A DNA stretch of 64,000 nucleotides from Marthasterias glacialis (GCA_911728455.2 OU452230.1:1662300-1726299); one strand, 5' to 3'. Positions 11,501-22,049 are shown, counted from the first letter of the stretch. Translations and numbers: made by a program. The notes: a model not told the origin generated them from the letters alone.

Positions 11501-14500
11501 CCGATTTTTATGAACCTTGCCACAAATGTGTATTTCACCGACTTCTACATGATGGTGCAAAAAAAAATTCAAAAAAATTGCATTAAAAGTAGTTTTTGTA
11601 GTTTTTTTGCCCATTTTTGGTCAAAAATCGTATTTTCCCCATAATTTCCATATTTTTTGCCAGAATTCTGTAAAACTTTGCAAATTTGTCTTTCTTGACA
11701 TCCTCAAGAACATAAACACCTTTTTCTTTACCAGAGTTACCGTTGAGGGCGCTAAACAAGCTGTTTTATGTAATTTTTGGGAAAAAATCACGTTTTTACA
11801 TTTTTCCACTTAAAAATCGATGTAAACAGTCCTTTTAGGGTCCGAGTTTGCATTTATGAGGCCTAACTAACAACTCTATAGTATTTCTAGACCTCAAAAG
11901 TTCAAAATTATAATGTTGAAAATATTCCATAGATACAAAATTTTGCAAAGTTCGAACCCCTAAAAAACAGCTAAAAATACAAAATCCAAGATGGCCGCCA
12001 AAATGGCGTCCATTTTGGATTCCCACAATGCATCTTAAACTATCATGTGACATTTCGGTATCACTGTTGGCCACTAAAAACACTTAAAAACATAACATTT
12101 TGCTAAAAAATGCCCCAAAATCACAAAAAATCACAAAAAACGAGTAATATGGGTTCAAACAAACGGTTGCCATGGCAACCACTGACCTCCAATAACAATC
12201 GTATTTTGACAAAATGACCCTAGATAATTTCCAAGTAAAGTCAGAAAATTTGGTGGCGATCGAATGTAGCGTTTAAAAGTTACAGGAAAAAGTTTGGTAG
12301 GGGGGCACATTGTGCCCCCCCCCCCCGGTCCTGATAGGGTTAAAGCAACAATAGATCAGTGCAGACATTGACCAACGCTATCAAAGATATAACAAAACAT
12401 TTGATACAACAATAGATAGAGTAACCCACATTAAGCTCTATAATCTTACTTAAAACATATAGGACAAGGGAGGTTGGTGTGTGTTTGTGGCTTCATTACT
12501 CCACTACTTGGCTCTGACTACGATGATGTGGATGGCTGTGGAAGCCAGAAATTTGTACGTCAGTACCGTCAAAGTGTTTCCTGAAGACAGGTCAAGGTAC
12601 ATGCTGAAAGCTTGTATCGTATCATGGGGTAAGTTTTCAAACCTCAATTTTTTAACTGAAACTACTGAATAACATTAAGATTATGCTTGAGGGAGACAAT
12701 CTTGCTGAGAGAAGACCAAGACAAACCTCGTCAGGTGCGCCACACTAAATACTTTACTGTCACTTATACTTCAAATAATCTTCACTGTTTGTTTAGGTTC
12801 TCCGTTGCTCATTCTCATCATCACATTGGCGGCAGCGACGAGTTACTATAACAAGGAACACTAGTAAGTACAACTGAATTACATGATGGAATTAATTTGA
12901 AGCGCTTACTTACCCCTCTTATGCTTTATTACAAGAACTTCAGTCGAAAAGCATTGCAAAATAACTGTACCTTTTACCGCCAAAGATATTAAACAATGTT
13001 GGAGATGAACTCACACTTACTTTCTTGACTGCAAATCTCTTTTCTCGACTCGTCGCAAGTGAATCGACGTTTTATTCACTATTTCGTGAAAAGTGTTGTT
13101 TGAGTGTGTTACATCGTTTACTATTTTAGTTGTTTCATCTCACCTGGTCTGGCGATGTACCTTGGTCTCCTCACCCCGATTGGTATCATCCTCCTTCACA
13201 ACATCATCACCTTCATCTTGGTCATGCGTAGCCTCCTCAAGGTTCAAGAGGCATCTCGCTCCGAGCAGATCTCCAAACGCCTCCAGAACGCCGTCGGTAT
13301 CTCTGCACTCATTGGTTTGACTTGGTGCTTTGGTTTCTTGGCAATTGATCGTGCGACGTTCACCTTTCAGCTCATCTTCTCCCTCGCCAACTCCCTGCAG
13401 GTGAATGATGATTCTTAAAAAAAACAATCAATACACAATTTCAAATTGAAGTGTTCCGTATAACAGACCGATTGCGCGACAATGTTGACATGCGGTCACG
13501 TGACCTCCTATTGGGTATAACGCCATACAGCTGATGGCAAAATACGTGTAAAGAGAGTACGAAAACAGTCGATTTTACTTTTGTTAGGTGATAAATTAGT
13601 TAATCAGCCCCTTTATTTAAAGTAGTATGTTGTGGCATTAATTTAAATCACATCTCTGTTTCATAATTTAACAGAATTCTGCTAAAAAGAGGGTTTTTTA
13701 GCCATGCACTACCGGCGTCGGACGACTATTATGTAGCCACCCGTCTGTTATTTTGTTTGTAAAGTAGGCCTAAATCACTGTAAAAAAAGGGATAACAAAC
13801 GTTGGAAAAGTGAGCATTAATACCTAGCCTTGCAAACTTTCAAATGGGCAAAGGAATCACATAGTTTTGGAAAGCAAATTCTTTGGATGATATCAGCTTC
13901 AAAACTTTGAAATTTAATTTTTGTGTTGAAAAGTGTGTGGTGATCGTGGTCGTCTGTCCTAACGTTCCGTCGTGCGCTGTACACATCGTGCACATGTATA
14001 CGTTACTTGTACAATTTTCAAGACTTGCTGGAACTGTCCTTACTGGCTTTATTCAGCCACTTGAAGGTCTTTGGTACAAACTCTGGAATATTTTTCACAG
14101 ATTTCAAGCAAGAAAAGCCTCGATCAAATAAACTAAATGCATTAATCACCGTGTACCGTACCACCCTTTCCTATGGAGGACGTCGGGTGTGCTACATTTT
14201 ATACCCAGAAGTGGTCACGTGACGCGGGTCGCGCAATCAGTCTATTGTTCACTGGTGGTACTAACAACTACATTTTCGAAAAACAAAACAAATAATGTGG
14301 ATTGTTTACCAGTTACAGTTTGTTATTTGAAAATCATACATACCTCAAACGAATACGTCAGTGTTACTTTGGTCTTTTGTTCTTTTATAGGGCGTATTTA
14401 TTTGCATCACGTTTTGTTTTCGACGTGAAGAGGTTCGTGTAGCCATTGTTACCAGTTTGAGAAGGGTATGCTTTCGTCGCACCGGTAGTCTTCCGAATGT

Positions 14501-14549
14501 AGCCGATGGAGCGTCTACTAATCTTGAATTGTCTGCCTCCAAACCATAG
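6795..14549 (+). CDS. Adhesion G-protein-coupled receptor (GAIN-GPS-7TM part; 5' end not seen)
   Basis: A cell-surface adhesion GPCR. Ten exons join in frame: 6795-6944, 7080-7461, 8345-8535, 9687-9851, 10605-10714, 11072-11171, 12463-12628, 12797-12863, 13130-13400, 14391-14549 (TAG at 14547-14549). They sum to 1761 bp, 586 residues. The first three exons form a GAIN domain, the fourth the GPS, and exons five to ten the seven helices and a short tail. Helix 3 carries the family's WCVFVASLLHYLALTTMMWM pattern; exon nine has the TM6-region LIGLTWCFGFLA; TM7 continues across the last junction (SLANSLQ then GVFICITFC). Family members usually have long N-terminal adhesion modules; these and the signal peptide must lie upstream or in exons I could not recognise. 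Introns hold a Penelope fragment, a foldback MITE, a piggyBac-like MITE and a T1 element. I do not assign a subfamily. Confidence 0.9.
8640..8930 (-). pseudogene. Penelope-like fragment, second copy (in GPCR intron)
   Basis: Two overlapping minus-strand frames give GIPRHSMLANTGTKRTPTNR and, after a frameshift, HPKLNKLSYILNDKMHILHS. These match the C-terminal part of the fragment at 452-919 almost residue for residue, so it is a second decayed copy of the same family. It keeps only about 270 bp and lies antisense in the intron between the third GAIN exon and the GPS exon. Confidence 0.8.
9687..9851 (+). CDS. GPCR exon 4: GPS autoproteolysis motif
   Basis: The exon starts after AAATCAG and ends CTCGTG|GTGAGT, exactly 55 codons in phase 0. 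It contains the canonical four-cysteine GPS layout: CVSWDFELEDGVGDWSAEGC, then TCDCNHATNFAVLV. Cleavage in this family occurs before the Thr/Ser that follows H-L; here the tripeptide is H-A-T, which retains the His and Thr. It is therefore probably still cleavable, but this is inference. Confidence 0.92.
9945..10200. mobile_element. Foldback MITE with CACTCT/AGAGTG palindromes
   Basis: The ends are inverse over about 28 bp: CTCTCTTAATGTAAAAGAGT at the left and ACTCTTTTACATTAAGAGAG at the right. Inside, short palindromes of the type CACTCT..AGAGTG repeat several times. It lies in the intron after the GPS exon. No coding capacity. Confidence 0.85.
10605..14549 (+). CDS. GPCR exons 5-10: seven-helix domain and cytoplasmic tail
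   Basis: Exon 10605-10714 carries TM1 (VSCVISMIGLGVTLTIYLFI). 11072-11171 carries the first loop and TM2 (RKLRSG, then a hydrophobic run ending FLAGIDNAI). 12463-12628 carries TM3 and the second loop. 12797-12863 is a 67-bp exon with TM4. 13130-13400 carries TM5, the third loop and TM6. 14391-14549 completes TM7 and a tail rich in Arg, ending SASKP. All junctions are GT-AG and keep frame (phases 2,0,1,2,0). The 990-bp intron before the last exon contains T1 copy 2. Confidence 0.9.
10780..10995 (+). repeat. Dispersed repeat R2, copy 1
   Basis: This shares, in inverse orientation, a run of matching phrases with 18780-19015: AAAAGTAGGA, TTTAATTTCGTGAC, CACAAAATGGTGGACCGTA and TTTCTATGTAGAGT. 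It is an interspersed repeat with no visible coding capacity, in the intron after TM1. Termini not determined. Confidence 0.65.
11410..12343 (+). mobile_element. piggyBac-like MITE, complete copy A (926 bp plus TTAA)
   Basis: The element is flanked by TTAA at 11410-11413 and 12340-12343. The terminal inverted repeats are CCCTATCAGGACCGGG at the left and CCGGTCCTGATAGGG at the right. A TTAA target with CCC..GGG ends is the signature of the piggyBac superfamily. The interior has no transposase frame, so it is non-autonomous. Inside are GGGGGCACATTGTGCCCCCC palindromic ends and a CAAGATGGCCGCC block. Copies B and C lie at 14655 and 15458. Confidence 0.85.
13464..14244 (+). mobile_element. Non-autonomous TIR transposon T1, copy 2 (781 bp)
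   Basis: The left end is CAGACCGATTGCGCGAC and the right end GGGTCGCGCAATCAGTCTA. It is co-linear with copies at 5685 and 50960, in the same orientation. It lies in the last intron of the adhesion GPCR. Confidence 0.88.
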
Positions 14550-14654
14550 AGTGCAGTATGAAAACAATCGCCCTGTCACCACGCTTTCACGGTATTGCAA
14601 CTCCCTTAAATCACCCTGAAAAAAGACAGTCCCAGACCATTGGCCTCTGTGAAT

Positions 14655-15461
14655 TTAACCCTATCAGGACCGGGCTTTGGATGTTCGGGGACCAAAGACG
14701 GTATTTTCCAAAGTGGTCGACCGAATTTGATGAAACTTGCCACAAATAATTGTTTCACCGAGTTCTACAAAATGACGTCAAAAAAGTTCAAAAATCGTCA
14801 CTAGAGGGCGTTTTTGACTAATTTGGGTCAAATATCGTGTTTTCCCCATAACTTCTGTATTTTTGGTCCGAATGTTTTGAAACTTGGCAAACTTGTACAT
14901 TTTAACACAATCAATATAATATAAATATAGTTTCTTGAGTCACCTGTGGGTGCGGTATAATCCTTTAAATTATCCCATTTTTAGGAAAAAATGTGTTGTT
15001 TTTTGCGGGGTTTTTTTTTCACTTAAAAATCAAAATGGCCACCGCCAAGGGCTCAGGGGGAAATAATAAGGTTTGGTTATCAAATCTAAATATTTTTTTG
15101 CGTCTGAAAAATAAGAAATTAGCATGTTGAAAATAGTCTAATGTTAAAAAAACTTGATATAATTTGACCCCCTAATTACAGGCTGAAAACACAAAACCCA
15201 AGATGGCCGCCAAAAATGAAAAAATAGCCTCCACACCATTGACTGGTGTCAGTGCATTTAATTGGTGTATAACTCTTTGGAATGCTACTGCCCCAGTCCA
15301 TAGTCTCATGGGGGTGATTAGCTGTGTTACAACTCTGCTTCAAATGTAAACATTAGTCTGGTAGGTGGTTGCAGCACAGATGAGGTATACAATGTGGTTA
15401 CATCTAATTGTGATACAACAGTTTGTAACTCTATCGAGAAATTATGAATTTCTTTTTTTAA
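14655..15461 (+). mobile_element. piggyBac-like MITE copy B (3' end unclear) and start of copy C
   Basis: Copy B starts TTAACCCTATCAGGACCGGGC at 14655 and follows copy A through TATTTTCCAAAGT, TCGTGTTTTCCCCATAA and CAAGATGGCCGCC, but I find no matching right terminus. At 15458 another TTAACCCTATCTGGACCGGG begins in the same orientation, then dissolves into a T-rich tract. Either copy B lost its end, or B and C are parts of a rearranged pair. No coding capacity. Confidence 0.7.
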
Positions 15462-15489
15462 CCCTATCTGGACCGGGCCTTTTTTTTTT

Positions 15490-16390
15490 TTTTTCTTCTT
15501 TTTTCTTTTTTTTTACCCAGTTACCATAAGAGGAAGTTAAACGTAACAACATACATTATATTGCCGTGTATAAACCTCAACATGGAAATAATGAAATATA
15601 TGAAAATGTGCCGATTATGTAAAACTTTAAGGCATCTGCGCTGGCTACATTTTCTTCAAAAAGAATCTGACCCTCATGATCGAGATCATTTCCAAAAGAA
15701 ACAACCAATGAACTTATGACGAAAATACAGTGGATCTTAAAACATTGGGTTCTGTGATATTCGTGTCTTGCTGTTCATATCTGATAAAATATCCACCCAT
15801 GATCTTGACCGGCAAGTATAGTATGTTGCAAAAAAAAAGAAGAAAAAACAAACAAAAACGGCGTTATCATTGGATGAAGAACAAACTGCCATATATGGAA
15901 AGTACAAAATATACTTGTAAGCCTATCTTACTCTTTTGCCCAGAATTATTAGCTTACTTTTGTATATACTGCTGGTGGTGTATTTGAAGGTCTTTTTAAA
16001 ACTCATTGCTGATTTTAACTAAATGTAGTATATAGCTTTTTTTCTGTTTTGTTTAAATATAAACGTACAATTTTGATGTCTTTTGTGCTTTGTTTAAAAG
16101 TTTTTTTAATCGTTAGTAGTTTTAAGGTTTAAGGGATGTATCAGCTCAATAAATCTAATAATTATCACCATTTCTCACCTAAATTTGAACAATTATTTAT
16201 CCTCAGTTAGAATATTTTATTTCCAGGACTAATCCTGCATGGCACGAATCCACCCGCACTACGGGTACGGCATTGAAACCATTGTGGTGCTATTTGGGAG
16301 GAGTACAATGTCAAATTACAATAAGGGGAACATAATTTATGTCATTCACGGGTTGGAGGTAGGTTTTCAACATACCATTTGCAAACCCCT
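15490..16390. other. No gene seen
   Basis: AT-rich sequence with T-runs and A-runs; short open frames lack motifs. Confidence 0.4.
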
Positions 16391-16397
16391 AATCAAT

Positions 16398-16539
16398 GGG
16401 AGACTTTGGAACGATAGGTGGCAGCAGACTTACCAGGTAAGTTGCCATTGTTTACGTAGTTGTGAGCATGCGCAAATTTCCGAGAACAATTGATTTACCT
16501 TGTGAGTCTGCTGCCACCTAGTGTCCTCAAAAGTCTCCC
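16398..16539. repeat. Foldback element with inverted GGTGGCAGCAGACT motifs
   Basis: The left arm begins GGGAGACTTTGG and carries AGGTGGCAGCAGACTTACC. The right arm is the inverse, carrying GAGTCTGCTGCCACCTA and ending AAAGTCTCCC. Arms are about 45 bp with a spacer of about 50 bp. The arm motif resembles a CTCF core site; that is a resemblance only. Confidence 0.75.
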
Positions 16540-17149
16540 GTATAGCATCAAAGTAAGTACAAAAGAAGAAAAAAATCAGAATATCGAAGACTGTAGATTT
16601 ATTGAACACACTAGATGACACAATACATCATTTACTTCTTCACCCCCACACCGATGAATTGTAAAGCAAGTTAAAACTTGCAACTAAGGTTATTTAATGT
16701 TGTAATAGCTTTTGACTTGAAATATTTATAGCCGATTATTTAACAGTATGGCCAGTATATGTTTAGAGTTTTTAAATGAATAAAACAGTAACTTTCATTA
16801 TATATTCTCAAATTCTTCAGATAATGTGTTCTTTAAAACAGGCCAGTTTTAGAAATGTATACAGTAACACATCGTTATCAAGTTTTAGAAATGTGTATAT
16901 ACAGTAACATCGTTATCATTGTCCTGTCTTCGAGGATGCAACATTTTTGACAACTTAATCGTGGAAATCAAATCATACTTAGGAACGTACAGCTTGACGA
17001 TTTTGCCTTTGGGTTCCCGTTGCTCTTAATTGCCATTCTATAATGCTTAGTTTAAACACTAGGTTCTTAACGCATATATCCTAGTAGCTAGATCGAGGCG
17101 CTTACAGCAATGTTATCCCTGTTCAATAAAGCACACTTAGACCATTTTT

Positions 17150-17330
17150 TAAACTTTCTCAACACAGTACTATCTCGGCCCTTTCGGGTTCCCATTTATA
17201 CACCTGGGTTAAGAGAAGCAATTGCCCAAGGACACATGTGTCATGACCGGGAATCGAACCCAACATCCAATGATTCAGCCAGCGGAACTTGAGTCCGATG
17301 CACTAGACCGCTCAGCTACGACACGCTAAA
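17150..17330 (-). repeat. tRNA-derived SINE family A, copy 1
   Basis: On the minus strand the head shows an A-box-like TAGCTGAGCGGTCTAGTGC and a B-box GGTTCGATTCCCGG, followed by TCATGACACATGTGTCCTTG and CTTCTCTTAACCCAGGTGTA. The same order recurs at 22457-22620 (minus), 27748 (plus) and 62761 (plus). It is a SINE with an RNA polymerase III promoter, not a functional tRNA gene, because the tRNA-like fold is incomplete and the body continues. The 3' part is truncated. Confidence 0.85.
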
Positions 17331-17848
17331 GTTTTTAGTTGCATGTTCTCGGAAGTAAAATAAAATTGTACTATAAGATAACACATTTTAGGATAGAAAT
17401 AATGTTTAATAATCGATCATACCAGTAACTTTTAAACGATTGCTATCACTCATACAAAAACCCACTAATTAAAGTTAGAGTCACATATGATGGGCAAATT
17501 AACCAAGCGTTGTAAATGTTGCCACGGTAGATGCTTTTAGTCATTACAATTATGGTTTATTTTATTACTGTCAAATCATATATATAATCATTCAACGTAA
17601 AATGATAATAACATGCGATCTAAAATAAAAGCCACCATTGCTCGAATTAATTGCTATAGCAGCAAAACGTGAATCTGAAGTATTTAAATTAATTGCCTGG
17701 ATTTACTATTTTCAAAGAAAGGTAAAACGGGACCGAGGCCTATAGTTGCATAAACGGGGCGCGACCGGCCGGTTGTTTGCAGCTAGCTCGCTCCCCTCTC
17801 CGCCCCGTTGTCTACACTTGATTTTTTTTTGATTTTTTTTTTTTGCAG
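17331..17848. other. No gene seen
   Basis: AT-rich spacer with no recognisable gene; the last 100 bases become GC-richer and end in a T-rich tract before a possible splice acceptor. Confidence 0.4.
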
Positions 17849-17940
17849 CTGGGGCGACACTGACCATGGACAAGTTTCTCAAGTTACGTTCACCGACAAA
17901 CAATTTCTATAGAGTTACGCAGAAGCAGTTTGTGACGAAG
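17849..17940 (+). CDS. Possible isolated exon (30 codons), unassigned
   Basis: A T-rich tract ending TTTTGCAG precedes, and ACGAAG|GTACAT follows, 92 bases that are open in one frame. The frame contains a methionine followed by DKFLKLRSP and ends in phase 0. I do not recognise the peptide and find no partner exon nearby. It could be a 5' exon of an unknown gene or a chance splice-like arrangement. Confidence 0.2.
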
Positions 17941-18779
17941 GTACATTCTGTTAAACAAACTAATCTTCTGAAAAAACGTATTTTATTTTAATTTCATGTT
18001 ATCCAACTGTGTATTTAAAATGTTATTAACATCACTTTTTTCGTGTGCTTCAGTGTTATTTTGGTAAATTAAGTCGACGTTAGTGGTCAGTTTGTAAAAA
18101 GCTAACATCTTAAACCGACCCAATCCAACCAATTGACTTGGTTACGGTTTGTTTGGTTCAGCTACGTCACTGCTGCCCAACCAAACTGGCGAAAACTCAC
18201 AACCAGTGGCAAAAGCCCTATTAACCCTCGGAGCATCCACATTAATCAACAACTTCCCTGGATCCAGGAGGTTAAAAAATCGTCCACCCTGTCTTTAAGG
18301 TCAATAACCCGCCCTGCAAGCCCAAAACCATTATAAATCACTGTGGGGGGTGAATTGGAATGCCAGTCAAGACTTAGACTTGTGTTATTTACGACCAGTA
18401 TGCGGCGCAAGTTGTTTTCACAAAGTGCATACCACCCTGTCCCAAGGGAATACTTGACACAGGGTCAATCAATTACTACACTGAGACAGGTGGCTGCTGT
18501 CTTTCAACACTCCTTACTCCGCACTGGTTAGGGTCTGTCCAATGGGAGTCTACAGGCTTGTGGGGTGTACCAGGGGTGAGGACTACATGGAATCTTGGCC
18601 TTATTGGCCCATTGGAAAAAAAATTGACCATATTTGGTAACCATTGGATTATTTTTTAACCTCCCGGCTTCGAATCTCTTTCAATTGTACTGTTTGGAGT
18701 TGCTCCTTAACCTTTTTAAGATTTGATCATTAATTAAAACACCTACAGTGTGCTGTAATTAGTGAGATAGTGATTAAAA
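17941..18779. other. No gene seen
   Basis: Moderately GC-rich sequence with two open frames of about 60 codons (18133-18531) lacking recognisable motifs. It could be part of an unrecognised repeat. Confidence 0.35.
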
Positions 18780-19015
18780 AAACATGAAGGACTCTACATA
18801 GAAACATACGGTCCGCCATTTTGTCGAGTCAATTGTGGTTCTACTAAAAGGCGGATGTCACGAAATTAAACAAAAAACACGCAGTTTCAAGGGATATTTA
18901 TGTGAGTCCTTATATTCTACTTTTAAGATATCTTTCCAACCATTGTCATTTCATAACAAACGCTTTTTATAGCCAAAAAGTGCCCAACCCAAAGGCAACG
19001 TGTCCCTCTAATTTC
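18780..19015 (-). repeat. Dispersed repeat R2, copy 2
   Basis: Inverse-orientation counterpart of 10780-10995. Shared phrases include ACTCTACATAGAAACATACG, TCCGCCATTTTGTCGAG, GTCACGAAATTAAAC and TATTCTACTTTTAA. It extends further than copy 1, through a TCATAACAAACGCTTTTTA segment to about 19015. Confidence 0.65.
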
Positions 19016-19577
19016 TTGCCGGTGTCGCCATAGCGCGTCCCTGTTTGTAGGTTGTTTTGTCAGATACGCGCCCAATTTGCTCTTTGCGCAATAGTTTAGC
19101 TATGCTTATGGAGTCAATGCTGGCATGTACGATTTCTTGTTTCGATCGTTGGAGCCAGATTGTTTGAACAGGACGATCATACTGGAAATATGTTATTTAA
19201 ACGTTATCTCTGGTGTAAAAACTATAGGTCCGTCCCCTTTCCAAAGCTGAAAATCCTGGGAACGCATGCCATAAGACAGACTCACTTCTTCCAATGTATA
19301 TATTATAGTTACATACATGAATATCCATACATACCCGTCACCAAAAAGAAACTAAATTTTAGACGTACATTAATTAATGTAAATGTGACTTAATTGCAAA
19401 CCTTCTCATGGGATGCGTAGTTCACCATCGGTCAGCTGATGCAGATTCTGCATAAAGAAAAGAACCTTTTTTTATGTGTCACTATTTTTGTAAAATCATT
19501 ATTTCGTTCAGTCCAAGGCTGAAAGGGAAAGGAGTCTGTCAACTATGCAGAATGGGAAACAGTATATATAAATATTG

Positions 19578-19718
19578 ACTGCTTCGAGTGCTACGACTCC
19601 GGAGGTGATCCCTGGCGTGTACTATTTCCCCCGAGGCGAAGCCGAGGGGAAACAGAACGCTCTGGAGATCACCGAGGGAGTCGTAGTTTTAACCATAGCA
19701 TGACTAAAAGCAGTCAAT
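19578..19718. repeat. Foldback inverted repeat
   Basis: The left end is ATTGACTGCTTCGAGTGCTA and the right end TGACTAAAAGCAGTCAAT. Further inverse pairs inside are TACGACTCCGG versus GGGAGTCGTA and CCCCGAGGCG versus CGCTCTGG-side pieces, around a central CCGAGGCGAAGCCGAGG. About 140 bp, likely a MITE; only one copy seen. Confidence 0.7.
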
Positions 19719-20111
19719 AGTTGTTTTACAATACCGGCCCACACACATATATTGTGCCCAGACGTCTAGCTACCAAGAAACTGCGGTTGCTATGGCTATG
19801 GTCAATTGATTGCTTTGGGATAGTACAGTAAAACAAATAAGGCAATTATCATGTGACGCGTTCTAAACATCAACAGGCATAATTTTTGAAACTATTTTAT
19901 ATTATCCAATATGGCAAGTGTAGACAGGACATACGACACAGACGGTAGATGTAAAGAAAAAGTTTAAGCAGACTAATAACGGCTACCAGTGCTTACCACT
20001 ATCGACCAGAATAGGTACAGTCCATCTGTAGCTCTTGAGTTGCAGCTAGTTCTAATTTATGAAAGATAAAGACACAATTGACAAGATAACATGTAAAAGG
20101 TTCCTCTAAAG

Positions 20112-20310
20112 CAGTGGCGTAACCAGACGATTTTCCTTGAGGGTGTGGGGGGGGGGGATCGGGGCAAAGACATTTTGGGGGTGGCTATGTAATGTATCGA
20201 ACCATTCATGTGAGCATTGTTTTGATCTCATTTGGGGGAAGAGGGGGTAAGGGTTACGTACTGAGCTGGGAGGTGGTTCAGGTTTCCCAGCCCCTCTGGT
20301 TTGGCCATTG
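20112..20310. mobile_element. hAT-like MITE H1 (199 bp)
   Basis: The left end is CAGTGGCGTAACCAGA and the right end TCTGGTTTGGCCATTG, an imperfect inverted repeat. It is flanked by CTCTAAAG (20104-20111) and CTCTAGAG (20311-20318), an 8-bp target duplication with one mismatch. The interior is G-rich and non-coding. Related elements lie at 22113, 23032 and 31547. Confidence 0.75.
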
Positions 20311-20529
20311 CTCTAGAGTGTTTACATTGAGATAATCGGAAGAAAGTTATGCTGCCGCGGTTACCTTCCAAAAATTGCCAAGATTGCCTCTGACAATTGC
20401 CAGCCTCTCTGAAAACAAATTCAGCGGAGCGGGCATAAGAGACGTACGTTTATATAAAACACATTGTCCGGATGGATATCGTGAAGCTACGGAGCCTCTG
20501 AAGGGACAGGTAAAGAAAAGAAAAAATGG

Positions 20530-20675
20530 TTTCGTTCCCTCGAAATATAATTTCTAGAGAAGAGAACAGTTTTTGAGGGAACGAAACAATAATTCTAGGG
20601 ACCGAAATAATAATTCGAAGGACCAATGATAATTCGAGGGAACGGAATAATATTTTGAGGGATCGAAATACCTTC
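20530..20675 (+). repeat. Short degenerate tandem repeat, about 22-bp units
   Basis: The unit GAGGGAACGAAATAATAATT recurs with variation about five times between 20570 and 20675, preceded by an inverse piece (GTTTCGTTCCCTCGAAAT) near 20530. Confidence 0.6.
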
Positions 20676-20850
20676 CCTGTTTCTGCCTTGTGAATGATAA
20701 TGTACGAACATGTTGGTAAAGAACTTTGTTTCATCTCTTGCATGACTATAATTAATGGCAAGAATCTAATGACAACGAGAAAATCTTCAGTCGAGATTGC
20801 TATTTATGTGATATATGCAGCCCAACAGGTGGTTTATTCAAATGGATTTT

Positions 20851-21792
20851 TTATATTTTTTTTTCTCCCAACCTACCTTGATCATCTTCACACCTACTAA
20901 CGATGATCTGTTTACACGGGAACACTTCCTCGATCAGATCATACAGCGTGGGGTCGTAGTTGTGCAAAGCCTCACGGGTGGATATTGTATTACGCACCTC
21001 GTCCCTGAATTTTCGCTGGGTCTTAACGTTGAAGAAATACTGAACACCTACAGCGAAGTACTCCACGTATCGTGAGATGGCGTAGGTGTTCGGCCAAAGC
21101 CCATCTGCTTTTGCCTTCGACCAGGCTGCAATCAGTCTATCATTAAATGTCGGGTCTACTTTTCTCAAGGAAATCAGGTGGATCGCATGTGCTAATTCGT
21201 GAACTAAAATATCCTCCTGGAACCACCGATCCTCGAAGTAGGTTCCACACAGTAGGTTCTCTTCAGCGTCCGTAGTCATGGGGTTGGACTGGGTACCTCC
21301 GAGACCTCTTGCGCGGTCGTTCCACCAACTCGGCAAGTGGCTATGCTCGGGTATGTCTGTGGTTTTCTCGTAGAAGCCGATCACCCCAACTCGACCGTAG
21401 GAGTCATACATAGCGTTTCGGACATCTTTGCGATCGGCGAGCATGAAGCGTACCACGTAACAGGCACGGGTGAGAGCCTCGTCGGGCGGCTCGAGAGACG
21501 AAACTATGGGGATGCCGTAGGCATGAGTATACTTCTGGTAGAAGTCTTCCAGTGGTATCTCAGCGCGTATGTTGTCTGGAACGGGTGAGATATTCTGGCA
21601 GTCACAGCTCTCCAAAGCCTCTCCCCTTCCAACTTTACGGGTGGCTTCATCTCGAGGTTTTTCCTTCCCACTTAGATCCAGCTCATGATCTAAATCTTCA
21701 AAATTGAAGAGAATGCCGATATTGTTTACCGTTCTTCCACAACACTGCTTTTTGCAATCATATTGTGTTTCTTTTTGTATTTTACATTGCAT
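20851..21792 (-). CDS. Zinc metallopeptidase-like protein (HELAH), probably one exon of a larger gene
   Basis: A 313-codon open frame, GC-richer than its surroundings. Residues 198-202 are HELAH, the HExxH zinc-binding and catalytic signature. Residues 241-250 read RYVEYFAVGV, in which Glu244 would suit a third zinc ligand (ExxA pattern of gluzincins, as in anthrax lethal-factor-like peptidases). A block RARGLGGTQSNP with TDAEENLLC precedes the motif. The start is uncertain: an in-frame TGA lies just upstream of the ATG, so either this ATG is used or an acceptor near 21797 opens the exon. At the other end CAAG|GTAGGT (20877/20876) is a good donor just before the stop, so the true C-terminus may lie in a further exon. 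No signal peptide or membrane helix is evident. Substrate unknown. Confidence 0.7.
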   Translation of the reverse strand: MQCKIQKETQYDCKKQCCGRTVNNIGILFNFEDLDHELDLSGKEKPRDEATRKVGRGEALESCDCQNISPVPDNIRAEIPLEDFYQKYTHAYGIPIVSSLEPPDEALTRACYVVRFMLADRKDVRNAMYDSYGRVGVIGFYEKTTDIPEHSHLPSWWNDRARGLGGTQSNPMTTDAEENLLCGTYFEDRWFQEDILVHELAHAIHLISLRKVDPTFNDRLIAAWSKAKADGLWPNTYAISRYVEYFAVGVQYFFNVKTQRKFRDEVRNTISTREALHNYDPTLYDLIEEVFPCKQIIVSRCEDDQGRLGEKKI

Positions 21793-22049
21793 AAAATCTG
21801 GTCAGCTTTAGTTGATAAAACTATAATACCAGAGTCTTATATTAGCGTATGTATCTACCAATAAGTAACTCAGGTTGGTTGATTAAAAACTAAAGTATGG
21901 GAATTGGTTTAGTTTATTTGTACTTCCCCTTTAATATTTGGGAGTGAAACGGTTACCGGGTTTAATGAAGGAGAGAAAATACATGGGCATCCTAACTTTG
22001 ACGTTTTAGCAGTCGTATTCACATTAAGTGAGTAAATAATAATAATATT

